7,411 nucleotides of DNA from Neisseriales bacterium (GCA_003538525.1 DPRZ01000275.1:1-7411); one strand, 5' to 3'; shown: positions 1 through 7,108, counted from the stretch's first letter. Notes: generated from the letters alone by a model not told the origin. Made by a program: numbers and translations.

Positions 1-1
1 T

Positions 2-388
2 AACAATATTGAAATTCGTTATTACAATATTATTTATGAAATCATTGATGATATTAAAGCGGCATTAACTGGGTTATTATCACCTGAAAAACGTGAAGTA
101 ATTTTAGGTAATGTGCAAATTCGCCAAGTGTTTACGATTAACAAACATGTAATTGCGGGTTGTATGGTACTGGATGGTATTATGCGCCGTAGTTCACGGA
201 TTCGGATTATTCGTGATAGCATGGTCGTTCATACTGGTGAGTTAAGTGGCTTACGTCGTTTCAAAGATGATGTTAAGGAAGTTAAGACTGGTTATGAATG
301 TGGATTATCAATTAAAGATTTCCATGACATTAAAGAAGGCGATATCGTTGAGGCTTTTGAAATTTCAGAAATTCAACGTAGTCTGTAA
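2..388 (+). CDS. infB: Translation initiation factor IF-2, C-terminal part (5' end outside the window)
   Basis: The reading frame is already open at base 2 and runs 128 codons to TAA at 386-388, so this is the 3' end of a longer gene. IF2 is the cytoplasmic GTPase that brings formylmethionyl-tRNA to the 30S P site and promotes subunit joining. The visible part covers the end of domain III and all of domain IV (C2), the beta-barrel that binds the formylmethionine acceptor end. Recognisable conserved stretches are RYYNIIYEIIDDIKAAL near the left edge, AGCMVLDG, LRRFKDDVKEV, ECG and the closing FEISEIQR. The G domain lies outside the window. An internal GTG at 113 looks like a start but sits within conserved sequence and is not one. 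The gene is followed by rbfA as in many proteobacteria, but with an unusually long gap. Identification is very secure. Confidence 0.97.
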   Translation, partial: NNIEIRYYNIIYEIIDDIKAALTGLLSPEKREVILGNVQIRQVFTINKHVIAGCMVLDGIMRRSSRIRIIRDSMVVHTGELSGLRRFKDDVKEVKTGYECGLSIKDFHDIKEGDIVEAFEISEIQRSL

Positions 389-393
389 TTAAA

Positions 394-430
394 TACCCTA
401 GATTAAGTTAAATCTGAATAATTTAGGGTG
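394..430 (+). terminator. Candidate weak terminator hairpin after infB
   Basis: Bases 394-404 pair with 420-430 to give an 11-bp stem containing two G-U wobbles around a 15-base loop. It begins 5 bases after the infB stop codon. The downstream sequence is T-rich (TTATCAATTATATTT) but has no uninterrupted T run, so termination would be partial at best. It could equally protect the 3' end of the infB message. Confidence 0.45.
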
Positions 431-482
431 TTATCAATTATATTTGAATTAATTGAGTTTTAGCGATGATGGTTTGCAAGTT

Positions 483-511
483 TTGGTGCTTAGTTAGTGA
501 GTATTTATACT
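483..511 (+). promoter_or_regulatory. Candidate sigma-70 promoter for rbfA-truB
   Basis: TTGGTG at 483-488 (3 of 6 matches to the -35 consensus) and TATACT at 506-511 (5 of 6 matches to the -10 consensus) are separated by exactly 17 bases. Transcription would begin near 518 and give a leader of roughly 115 bases before the rbfA start at 632. The -10 element lies within a small hairpin (498-503 with 508-513). This is a sequence match only: AT-rich DNA yields such matches by chance. Confidence 0.35.
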
Positions 512-521
512 CATGGTAATA

Positions 522-537
522 GCAAAATTAATTTTGC
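522..537. repeat. Perfect 16-bp palindrome in the infB-rbfA gap
   Basis: GCAAAATTAATTTTGC is its own reverse complement. It lies 10 bases downstream of the candidate -10 element, so it could be a dimeric repressor site or an RNA stem (6 bp, loop TTAA). A second small inverted repeat follows at once (539-543 with 552-556). Its function is unknown, and an AT-rich core makes chance a real possibility. Confidence 0.4.
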
Positions 538-577
538 AGTTCTTTCAAGTTAGAACAATTAATTTGGATATAGATTA

Positions 578-609
578 AGAATTTACCAGTTTTTTAGCTG
601 GTAAATTTT
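578..609 (+). terminator. Strong hairpin directly upstream of rbfA (attenuator or terminator-like)
   Basis: Bases 580-589 and 598-607 form a perfect 10-bp stem with an 8-base loop, extendable by one G-U and one A-U pair to 578-609. The 3' arm ends in TTTT (606-609) and is followed by GCTATTT. It looks like a rho-independent terminator with a weak U tract. However, it ends only 22 bases before the rbfA ATG, with no room for a new promoter in between. It must therefore lie inside the rbfA transcript, where it may act as an attenuator, a 5' stabiliser or a translation-control element. Confidence 0.5.
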
Positions 610-631
610 GCTATTTATAAAGTTTAAATCT

Positions 632-1021
632 ATGAAAAAAGCAAGTAATCGCGCCACCCGGATGGCCGATCAAATTCAACGCGACATTATGGCAATTTTG
701 CGCACAAAAGTTAAAGATCCACGAATTAATTGGGTTACGGTTAATGATGTGCAAATCCCTAATGATTATTCTTTAGCTAAAATTTATTATTCGGTAATGC
801 AAAATGAACATAAAGCTAGTATTGCTAAGGCGCTCGAAAGTGCTAAGGGTTTTATTCGCTCGGAATTATCGAAAGGTTTAACCACCTATACCGTGCCGCA
901 ATTGAAGTTTATTTTTGATGAGTCTTTGGAACGTGGCTCGCACATTTTGAGCTTGATTAATAAAGTTGCCGATGATTTTAGTGACGAAAGTGATGATGAA
1001 GAAAATCCGCAATCAAATTAA
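632..1021 (+). CDS. rbfA: 30S ribosome-binding factor A
   Basis: This gene encodes RbfA, a small KH-fold protein that binds the 30S subunit near the 5' helix of 16S rRNA and assists late maturation; in E. coli it is needed for growth in the cold. The product is 129 residues, close to the E. coli length of 133. The N-terminal helix (RATRMADQIQRDIMAIL), the KDPRI motif at residues 28-32, the AKG kink typical of this KH type, the FIRSEL segment and the IFDESLERG block all fit the family. The last 16 residues are an acidic tail. ATG at 632 is chosen over an upstream TTG at 608, because 608 would place start-proximal codons inside the hairpin and add residues that the family lacks. The ribosome-binding site is weak (AAAG at 619-622, 9 bases upstream). 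The 3' end overlaps truB by 26 bases, so the two are probably translationally coupled. Confidence 0.95.
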   Translation: MKKASNRATRMADQIQRDIMAILRTKVKDPRINWVTVNDVQIPNDYSLAKIYYSVMQNEHKASIAKALESAKGFIRSELSKGLTTYTVPQLKFIFDESLERGSHILSLINKVADDFSDESDDEENPQSN

Positions 1022-1940
1022 CGGTTTGTTGCTGCTCGATAAGCCACTGGGTTTATCCAGTAATCGTGCTATTCAACGGGTTAAATGGATTTTAAATGCC
1101 GAAAAAGTTGGGCATACAGGCACCTTGGATCCATTAGCCACGGGCTTATTGCCCGTTTGTTTGGGTGAGGCGACCAAATTTGCCAATTATTTACTGGATG
1201 GTGATAAAGAATATCTTGCTACTGCTCAACTAGGTATCGTTACCGATAGTGGGGATAGTGAGGGTAAATTAGTTGCATCTAATCCCGTCGATACCGATTT
1301 AACTAAAATTCAGGCGGCGTTGCAGCACTTTACGGGTGCAATTAGTCAAATTCCACCGATGTATTCGGCGTTGAAACATAATGGTCGTCCACTCTATGAA
1401 TATGCGCGCGAGGGCATTGAAATTGAACGAAAAGTGCGTCAAGTGGTAATTCATCAATTAGAATTAATCAGCTATAACGCTGAATTACAACAAATTACTT
1501 TTCGCGCTAAAGTTAGTAAAGGAACCTATATCCGTACCTTAGCCGAAGATATTGGCAACCTATTAGGTTGTGGTGCATCATTAATTGCTTTGCGGCGTAC
1601 GCAAACCAATCAATTTTTGTTGGCGGATGCCTGTAGTTTGGAAGATTTGGAACAAATAACTGACTTGTCTGAATTACAGTTACTATCTCCTGCGATTTTA
1701 TGTGAGCAGCTAGTGGATTATACTGTTTCGCCTGAACAATATTTGTCAATTAAATTTGGCAATCCCGTGCATTTAAACGAATTACCAGATGGATTATTGC
1801 TCGAGCAAGAAGTTAAAATTTATGCGAATCAACATTTTTTGGGTGTTGCAACGATTACCGAACGCTATGAACGTTTATGGCTCGCGCCCAAACGGATAGT
1901 CAGTGGTTTAGCCACGTATGATCCGTGGCTATGTTTGTAG
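996..1940 (+). CDS. truB: tRNA pseudouridine(55) synthase TruB
   Basis: TruB converts U55 in the T loop of elongator tRNAs to pseudouridine and also acts as a tRNA chaperone. From ATG 996 the protein has 314 residues, the same as E. coli TruB. The catalytic motif GHTGTLDPLATG places the nucleophilic aspartate at residue 45. The active-site tyrosine is at about 73 (DKEY), and the SKGTYIRT motif supplies Tyr178 and Arg180. The last 70 or so residues form a PUA-type domain (KFGNPVHL, APKRIVSG). ATG at 993 is an alternative start; 996 is preferred because GAAAG at 985-989 is then 6 bases upstream. An in-frame TTG at 966 is less likely. The gene overlaps rbfA by 26 bases and no rpsO follows. Its stop lies 3 bases from the stop of the opposing mrp gene. 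Confidence 0.96.
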   Translation: MKKIRNQINGLLLLDKPLGLSSNRAIQRVKWILNAEKVGHTGTLDPLATGLLPVCLGEATKFANYLLDGDKEYLATAQLGIVTDSGDSEGKLVASNPVDTDLTKIQAALQHFTGAISQIPPMYSALKHNGRPLYEYAREGIEIERKVRQVVIHQLELISYNAELQQITFRAKVSKGTYIRTLAEDIGNLLGCGASLIALRRTQTNQFLLADACSLEDLEQITDLSELQLLSPAILCEQLVDYTVSPEQYLSIKFGNPVHLNELPDGLLLEQEVKIYANQHFLGVATITERYERLWLAPKRIVSGLATYDPWLCL

Positions 1941-1945
1941 TTTTT
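1909..1945 (+). terminator. Candidate terminator of the rbfA-truB transcript, inside the end of truB
   Basis: TAGCCACG (1909-1916) and CGTGGCTA (1924-1931) form a perfect 8-bp stem with a 7-base loop. T-rich sequence follows, ending in TTTTT at 1941-1945. The hairpin lies within the last codons of truB because no intergenic space exists before mrp. The T run starts 9 bases after the stem, which is further than ideal. No T tract lies on the mrp-reading side, so it would serve truB rather than both genes. Confidence 0.5.
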
Positions 1946-2813
1946 ATTTAATGGTTTGGACTGGCGGAATTAAACTCGAATAATCTTTGCCTAATGTGGC
2001 GAGCTGATTTAAAACCTTCCCGGCTAATTGGATATAAATATCAGCAATTTTATTGTCACTCAAGCTTGCAATTGGACGCCCTAAATCGCTATGTTGACAA
2101 ATCGCCAAATTAAGCGGCAGCTTGGCTAATAAATCCAATCCATATTCTTCTTGTAAACGTGCACTGCCACCCAGTCCAAAAATATCTGATTCATGCCCAC
2201 AGTTTTCACAAATATGGGTGGACATATTTTCAACGACACCAAGGCAGGGAATATCGAGTTTCTGAAACATATTAATGCTTTTGCCAACATCGAGTAACGC
2301 AATATCTTGCGGGGTAGTTACTACCAGTGTGGCGGTGATTGGAAAATTCTGCGCAATAGTTAAATGGATATCACCTGTGCCAGGTGGCATGTCAATGATT
2401 AAAACATCGAGTTCGTTCCACTCGCTATCGTTGAGTAATTGAGTTAGCGCTTTGTTTACAATTGCGCCACGCCAAATAGTCGCCTGTTTAGGATCAGCCA
2501 AGAAACCAAATGACATCGCTTGAACATTGTATTTTTCCAGCGGAATAAAGCGATTGTTACTACTTACATCAGGCTTATAACCTGTTTCGCCAAAGAGTAT
2601 TGGTAAGGATGGACCATAAATGTCGGCATCCAAAATGCCAACGCTGGTGCCCAATTTAGCTAAACTTAAGGCCAAATTAACCGCCGTAGTTGATTTACCT
2701 ACGCCGCCCTTGCCTGAGGTAACCGCAATGATGTTTTTGATATTTGCGATCCGTTTTAAGCCAGGCTTGATCTTGTGTGCTATAATCTTAGGTTTATTAG
2801 TCATATAATTCAT
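1944..2813 (-). CDS. mrp: Iron-sulfur cluster carrier protein, Mrp/ApbC (NBP35-type P-loop ATPase)
   Basis: The product (289 residues) is a soluble P-loop ATPase of the Mrp/ApbC family, which binds and delivers iron-sulfur clusters to apoproteins. Visible motifs are the deviant Walker A SGKGGVGKSTT (residues 33-43), the switch region LDADIYGPS (61-69), the Walker B-like DMPPGTGD (141-148) and the family CxxC motif CENC (202-205), which bridges a cluster between two subunits. The N-terminal MIP18/DUF59 domain found in the roughly 360-370-residue versions, such as E. coli Mrp, is absent: only about 25 residues precede the P loop. ATG at 2813 is preferred because GAGGA lies 10 bases upstream; Met4 at 2804 is an alternative. 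The gene is divergent from metG, a conserved neighbourhood, and converges on truB. The family assignment is secure. Confidence 0.94.
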   Translation of the reverse strand: MNYMTNKPKIIAHKIKPGLKRIANIKNIIAVTSGKGGVGKSTTAVNLALSLAKLGTSVGILDADIYGPSLPILFGETGYKPDVSSNNRFIPLEKYNVQAMSFGFLADPKQATIWRGAIVNKALTQLLNDSEWNELDVLIIDMPPGTGDIHLTIAQNFPITATLVVTTPQDIALLDVGKSINMFQKLDIPCLGVVENMSTHICENCGHESDIFGLGGSARLQEEYGLDLLAKLPLNLAICQHSDLGRPIASLSDNKIADIYIQLAGKVLNQLATLGKDYSSLIPPVQTIK

Positions 2814-2949
2814 GGAAGTTTAATCCTCATTTTAGTAGTGGGATAAATTATAAAAATTGTTTACGAACGCTATTTTAGCATATCAAAATCGCTGCTTAAT
2901 AGCTAAAAGTTGATGAATTTAGTAAAGTATTTAGTTCTAAAGGTAAAAA
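2814..2949. promoter_or_regulatory. Divergent mrp/metG control region
   Basis: These 136 AT-rich bases must hold the promoters of both genes. For metG there is a good ribosome-binding site, AAAGG at 2939-2943, 6 bases before ATG 2950. No convincing metG promoter pair stands out; TTGTTT at 2857-2862 is a possible -35 with only a poor -10 (TATCAA, 2881-2886). The mrp -10 candidate is listed separately. A second minus-strand extended -10 (TGCTAAAAT, complement of 2872-2880) could also serve mrp. I see no large inverted repeat, T-box or riboswitch here. Confidence 0.5.
2847..2852 (-). promoter_or_regulatory. Candidate -10 element of mrp
   Basis: The minus strand reads TATAAT, a perfect -10 consensus, 34 bases upstream of the mrp ATG. 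Transcription would start near 2840, with a leader of about 27 bases that includes the GAGGA ribosome-binding site. No good -35 is found 16-18 bases further upstream, so the assignment is tentative. Confidence 0.4.
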
Positions 2950-5016
2950 ATGCAAAACACAACAATTGTAACCTGTGCGTTACCGTATGCTAATGGAGAC
3001 ATTCATTTAGGGCATATGGTCGAACATATTCAAGCCGATATTTGGGTACGCTTTCAAAAAATGCACCAACGGCGCTGCTATTTTATTTGTGCCGATGATA
3101 CGCATGGTACGCCAATTATGTTAAAGGCTGAACAACAGGGAATTACTCCAGAGCAATTGATTGAGGCTTATTATAAAGCGCATACTGCGGATTTTGCTGG
3201 CTTTGGAATTGCTTATGATCATTTTTATACTACCAATTCGCCTGAAAATAAGTTTGTTGCCTATGACATTTATAATAAATTAAAAGCCAATGACAAAATT
3301 GCGGTAAAAACTATCAGTCAATTATTTGATGAAGAAAAGCAGATGTTTTTACCTGATCGCTTTGTTAAAGGCACTTGTCCGAAATGTAAATCCGAAGATC
3401 AGTATGGCGATAATTGCGAGAAATGTGGCACAACTTATGCACCGACCGATTTAATTAATCCGTTTTCAGTTGTCTCAGGTTCCACGCCAGTTCTGCGTGA
3501 ATCAGAGCATTATTTCTACAAACTCAGTGGTGCTGGTAATTTTCTTGCAAGTTGGTTAGGTACCAGTGGGCGTTTACAGAGCGAAGCTAAAAATAAAATG
3601 CAGGAATGGCTAGAAGGTGGTTTACAAGATTGGGATATTTCCCGAGATAAACCTTATTTTGGGTTTGAAATTCCTGACGCTCCAGGTAAATATTTTTATG
3701 TATGGTTAGATGCTCCTGTGGGCTATTTAAGTAGTTTTATGCATTTTTGCACCCAAAATGGTTTGGATTTTAATCAACTCTGGAATGCTGAAGATACTGA
3801 AATTTATCATTTTATTGGTAAAGATATTTTGTATTTCCATGCTTTATTTTGGCCAGCAGTGTTGCATGATGCGGGTTATCGCACGCCAAACGGTTTATTT
3901 GTGCATGGCTTTTTAACCGTGGATGGACAAAAAATGTCTAAATCGCGAGGAACCTTTATCACAGCACGAAGTTTTTTAGACAGCGGAATCAATCCTGAAT
4001 TTTATCGTTATTATATTGCGAGTAAATTAACTAGCAAATTTGAAGATATTGATTTATCTTTTGATGATTTTGTGGCGCGAATTAATTCAGAGTTGGTGGG
4101 TAAATTTGTCAATATTGCCGCTCGTTCAGCAGGTTTTATGGCAAAACGTTTTAATAATCAACTAGCTGGTGAACTTGCTACTTACATTACGACAGATAAT
4201 CTTGCGCAATATCAAACCATTATTGAGCGAATCTTAGTCATTCGCTATGAATTAGCCGACTTGTATCAGAGTCGTGAATTTTCTAAAGCAATTAAATTAA
4301 TCATGAGTGCGGTGGATGAGGTTAACCAGTATGTTGATCAGGTTAAACCGTGGTTATTGGCTAAAGATGAAGCACAGCAGGCGCAATTACATTTAGTTTG
4401 TACAACCTTAATTAATGCCTTTAGAGTTTTGAGTATTTACCTTAAGCCTGTTGTGCCGAATTTAGTTGGCAAAATTGAAGCCTTTTTAAATATTCCTGCG
4501 TTAACTTGGGTTGATTTAGATAGTTTATTACTTAATCACGCGATCAATGATTATAGTCATTTAATTACGCGGGTTGAAGTCGCTCAAATAAATAATTTGA
4601 TTGAGTTAAATAAAGTTGTTGCGCCGCCTGAAGATGCACCGCAAACTCAGCTTGCGTTAAAATCAAGTTATGAGGCAATTGCCGAAACCATTAGCATAGA
4701 TGATTTTAGTAAAATTGATCTTAGAGTAGCTAAAATTGTTGCAGCTAGTCACGTTAAAGGTGCCGATAAATTAATTCAGTTAACCTTAGATTTGGGTAAT
4801 GAACAGCGCAATGTTTTTGCGGGAATTAAGTCAGCCTATGACCCTGCTGATTTAGTTGGTAAACATACTGTAATGGTTGCAAATTTAGCCGCCCGTAAAA
4901 TGAAATTTGGCATGAGTGAAGGAATGGTGTTAGCCGCTAGCTTTGAGGATAAGGATTGTGGATTATATATTCTTGAGCCACATGCTGGAGCACAAGCTGG
5001 TATGCGAGTACGTTAA
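2950..5016 (+). CDS. metG: Methionine--tRNA ligase (methionyl-tRNA synthetase)
   Basis: MetG attaches methionine to elongator and initiator tRNA-Met in the cytoplasm. The 688-residue protein is complete and close to the usual proteobacterial length (677 in E. coli). The class I HIGH signature appears as HLGH at residues 19-22. A single zinc knuckle has cysteines 143, 146, 156 and 159, and the KMSKS loop is at 328-332. The helical anticodon-binding domain carries Asn388 and the Pro-Trp pair at 467-468, corresponding to the CAU-reading residues of the E. coli enzyme. From about residue 584 to the end is the Trbp111-type tRNA-binding and dimerisation domain ([32 protein letters not shown]), which many bacterial MetRS have. 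The start is fixed by AAAGG 6 bases upstream and by the conserved N-terminus. No clear terminator follows the stop. Confidence 0.98.
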   Translation: MQNTTIVTCALPYANGDIHLGHMVEHIQADIWVRFQKMHQRRCYFICADDTHGTPIMLKAEQQGITPEQLIEAYYKAHTADFAGFGIAYDHFYTTNSPENKFVAYDIYNKLKANDKIAVKTISQLFDEEKQMFLPDRFVKGTCPKCKSEDQYGDNCEKCGTTYAPTDLINPFSVVSGSTPVLRESEHYFYKLSGAGNFLASWLGTSGRLQSEAKNKMQEWLEGGLQDWDISRDKPYFGFEIPDAPGKYFYVWLDAPVGYLSSFMHFCTQNGLDFNQLWNAEDTEIYHFIGKDILYFHALFWPAVLHDAGYRTPNGLFVHGFLTVDGQKMSKSRGTFITARSFLDSGINPEFYRYYIASKLTSKFEDIDLSFDDFVARINSELVGKFVNIAARSAGFMAKRFNNQLAGELATYITTDNLAQYQTIIERILVIRYELADLYQSREFSKAIKLIMSAVDEVNQYVDQVKPWLLAKDEAQQAQLHLVCTTLINAFRVLSIYLKPVVPNLVGKIEAFLNIPALTWVDLDSLLLNHAINDYSHLITRVEVAQINNLIELNKVVAPPEDAPQTQLALKSSYEAIAETISIDDFSKIDLRVAKIVAASHVKGADKLIQLTLDLGNEQRNVFAGIKSAYDPADLVGKHTVMVANLAARKMKFGMSEGMVLAASFEDKDCGLYILEPHAGAQAGMRVR

Positions 5017-5031
5017 ATAGAATTAATTTTG

Positions 5032-5061
5032 TTAATTGTGACTTATCTAACAAGTTATAAT
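5032..5061 (+). promoter_or_regulatory. Candidate promoter of the lipoprotein gene
   Basis: TATAAT at 5056-5061 is a perfect -10 element. The best-placed -35 is the poor match TTAATT at 5032-5037, with an 18-base spacer. Transcription would begin near 5068 and give a leader of about 42 bases with AGGG at 5099-5102, 7 bases before ATG 5110. This lets the gene be expressed separately from metG, though no clear terminator blocks read-through. Confidence 0.45.
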
Positions 5062-5109
5062 AGCTGATTATTTTTACACGTAACCTAACGTATTTTTTAG
5101 GGTTGTCAT

Positions 5110-7062
5110 ATGAAATTAAAACAAATTGCTCTGAGTAGTTGCTCAGTGTTAATGGGCTTGGGCTTGGTGGCCTGTAATGGTGGTGGGAGTGCTGGTCCAA
5201 CGGCTAGCGCAGATTATGGAAATTTGCTGGTCGAAAGCGCGCAAAATATTGGTTCGTATGCTAGTATAACCAAGGCACTTTATCCAATTATGCTGCAGGC
5301 AGGAAACTTTGCTAGCTTTAGTGGTTCTGGATATACGGAATCAGATTATCAAAAGGCGAATAGTTTAAATTCTGCGAGTGCCTATAACTTTCCACCGCTA
5401 GCGCCGTTGACAACTCCAAGCTATTTTAAAGCCACTAGTGTTGGCGCCTATGCCATCCAGTATTCTACACCAGGGCAGGGGGCAGAGACAGATCCAAGTC
5501 AGGTTATCCGTACCGCTTCTGGGCTAATTATTATCCCTAAAAATGTTACGCCGCGTGGAGTAGTGGTGTATTTTCATCCAACTACTTTTGGCAAAAATCA
5601 AGTTCCATCCTGTCTTGGTCCAATTGCAAAAGGTGCAGGCAATATGTCTGTAAATATACCAAATTATTGTAATATTACCAGTATCGATAATACAGGCGCG
5701 GCAACTTTTGCGATGCTTGCCGCGGTATATGCTGCGCGTGGTTTTGTGGTAGTCGCACCTGATTATGTTGGTCAAGGTGTTGATTATAACAATGTTCACC
5801 CTTATGTTGCTTATCCAGAAAACAATGTTTGGTCAGCCTTTAATATGCTGCCAGCAATGCGTAAAATCTTGGCGGATAACAATGTGCCAACCAGTTTAAA
5901 TTTACCGCTCTTTATTACGGGATACTCTGAGGGTGGTGGTTATGCATTAGATGCCTCACGAGTTGCGCAAAGTAGTGGGGCTAACTTGTTGACACAAAAT
6001 AATCTGACACTTAAAATCACCTCACCACAAGAGGGTGCTTATTCATTAACCGATCAAATGAATTTTGCGTTTAATGATAATAATGATGGGCTTTTTAATT
6101 GTTCATCCAATCCAAGTTACAATTGTGGTAATCTTGATATGATGCAGGCGTACCCAAGCAAATCGGCTACTCCAGCCGTGTCAGCGATGAATAATTGGAA
6201 TATTGTCACAGCGCCAGCGGCTGCTATGTATAAACCCGGTTTAACTAGCTATGTTTTAACCGCGGCGATGTATTATAGTTTCCATAATGTTAGTGGGGCA
6301 TATAATTATGCGATGAACCCAGCCTTTTGGTCGGGAATAAATATGGCGGTTGTTGGTGGCAGTGGTACGGCTAATTTGTATCAGTTATATTCAGGTATTT
6401 ACGGAAGTATCTATACCGGTTCACAAATTAGTGGTGCAATTGTAGCGAATACGTTTACAGTTAATGGTTATGATCCATTATCAAGCCCAACGATTACTGC
6501 ATTTACCCCATTTGGTAATGAATCTAGTACTCTAGCGTCAAGTCATTATGGTACGAATAGTGCGGGAACCTTGTTTATTAATCAAGGGGTTTCAACTAAT
6601 CCTGATTTCATTCGGATTCTAACCGATGGTTCAACCTATAATTGGCAATCTCATTCACCAATTAATTTAATTCATATGGTATATGATTCAGCGGTGACAG
6701 TGATTAATGCTCATCAAGCTTATTCATGCATGAAAAATGGAGTTAGTTTTGCTGGTAGCGGAAATATGGTTGGCTCTTTAGCGCCATGTACAACTCCTGC
6801 GAGTGGTAATTTAATTGAGTCAACGATTATTCAAAACTTCCAATTGACGAATAATTTATTTCAAGTTTTACCATTGGAAGATGCCACCACCGCAAACTCA
6901 CTGGCAAATTCGAAATTTTGGACGGCTAATGCAGCAGGTGCGAGCTTGGGTACTCCGTATGATCATGGGGACATGTTTGTGCAAGGTAGTATTGTTGCGT
7001 TGTGTACTTTTGAGAATCAATTGAACTCGGGCACGAATTCAGGGATTTGCCCGAATCTGTAG
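5110..7062 (+). CDS. Predicted lipoprotein alpha/beta hydrolase, secreted lipase/esterase-like
   Basis: The 650-residue product begins with a lipoprotein signal peptide: basic MKLK, a hydrophobic stretch, then lipobox LVAC with Cys22 as the predicted lipidation site. Asn follows it rather than Asp, so export to the outer membrane or surface is likely. The mature chain has an alpha/beta-hydrolase pattern: strand and oxyanion region VVVYFHPTT (His156), VVVAPDYVGQG (213-223), and the nucleophile elbow GYSEGG with Ser273. Asp526 (VYDSAVT) and His619 (YDHGD) are likely to complete the triad. About 250 residues separate Ser273 from Asp526, so a large cap or insertion is present. The overall pattern recalls the secretory lipases with GYSxGG elbows; the substrate is unknown. 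The eight mature cysteines other than Cys22 fall into four neighbouring pairs, which suggests disulfides and a periplasmic or outside location. Composition is rich in Gly, Ser, Ala and Asn. The fold is fairly sure; lipase versus esterase or peptidase is not. Confidence 0.85.
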   Translation: MKLKQIALSSCSVLMGLGLVACNGGGSAGPTASADYGNLLVESAQNIGSYASITKALYPIMLQAGNFASFSGSGYTESDYQKANSLNSASAYNFPPLAPLTTPSYFKATSVGAYAIQYSTPGQGAETDPSQVIRTASGLIIIPKNVTPRGVVVYFHPTTFGKNQVPSCLGPIAKGAGNMSVNIPNYCNITSIDNTGAATFAMLAAVYAARGFVVVAPDYVGQGVDYNNVHPYVAYPENNVWSAFNMLPAMRKILADNNVPTSLNLPLFITGYSEGGGYALDASRVAQSSGANLLTQNNLTLKITSPQEGAYSLTDQMNFAFNDNNDGLFNCSSNPSYNCGNLDMMQAYPSKSATPAVSAMNNWNIVTAPAAAMYKPGLTSYVLTAAMYYSFHNVSGAYNYAMNPAFWSGINMAVVGGSGTANLYQLYSGIYGSIYTGSQISGAIVANTFTVNGYDPLSSPTITAFTPFGNESSTLASSHYGTNSAGTLFINQGVSTNPDFIRILTDGSTYNWQSHSPINLIHMVYDSAVTVINAHQAYSCMKNGVSFAGSGNMVGSLAPCTTPASGNLIESTIIQNFQLTNNLFQVLPLEDATTANSLANSKFWTANAAGASLGTPYDHGDMFVQGSIVALCTFENQLNSGTNSGICPNL

Positions 7063-7078
7063 AATTATAGATTAACAG

Positions 7079-7108
7079 AAAGCCATGAGTTTAGCTCGTG
7101 GTTTTTTT
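7079..7108 (+). terminator. Rho-independent terminator of the lipoprotein gene
   Basis: CCATGAG (7083-7089) pairs with CTCGTGG (7095-7101) through one G-U wobble around the loop TTTAG. A run of seven T (7102-7108) follows directly, and the A residues before the stem can pair with it. It lies 17 bases after the stop codon and is the clearest terminator in the window. It separates the lipoprotein gene from the next gene. Confidence 0.9.

Noticed and set aside
34..222. Minus-strand open frame of 62 codons opposite infB
   Set aside because: It lies wholly within the conserved IF2 coding sequence, has no recognisable family features, and no ribosome-binding site is evident.
608..631. TTG at 608 as the rbfA start
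   Set aside because: It falls inside the 3' arm region of the 578-609 hairpin, lacks a ribosome-binding site and adds eight residues not typical of RbfA; ATG 632 fits the family.
389..631. A tRNA or known riboswitch in the infB-rbfA gap
   Set aside because: No cloverleaf, T-loop (GTTCRANNC) sequence or familiar aptamer core can be made from the visible stems.
1513..1749. Minus-strand open frame opposite truB
   Set aside because: The plus strand encodes conserved TruB motifs throughout, so this is a chance frame in AT-rich DNA.
2620..2808. Plus-strand open frame opposite the start of mrp
   Set aside because: It is the reverse complement of the Mrp P-loop region and its proline-rich translation is an artefact of that.
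5021..5037. Inverted repeat AATTAA/TTAATT after metG as a terminator
   Set aside because: The 6-bp stem is entirely A-T and has no T tract after it; it is too weak to call.
5078..5098. ACGT/ACGT repeat followed by a T run as a terminator or attenuator before the lipoprotein gene
   Set aside because: A 4-bp stem is too short, and the T run lies immediately before the ribosome-binding site of the next gene.
4937..5200. Minus-strand open frame spanning the end of metG and the start of the lipoprotein gene
   Set aside because: It overlaps conserved MetG codons, the lipoprotein promoter and the signal peptide; no supporting site or family similarity is seen.
5524..5799. Minus-strand open frame within the hydrolase gene
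   Set aside because: The opposite strand encodes the conserved hydrolase core, and this frame shows no protein-like motif.
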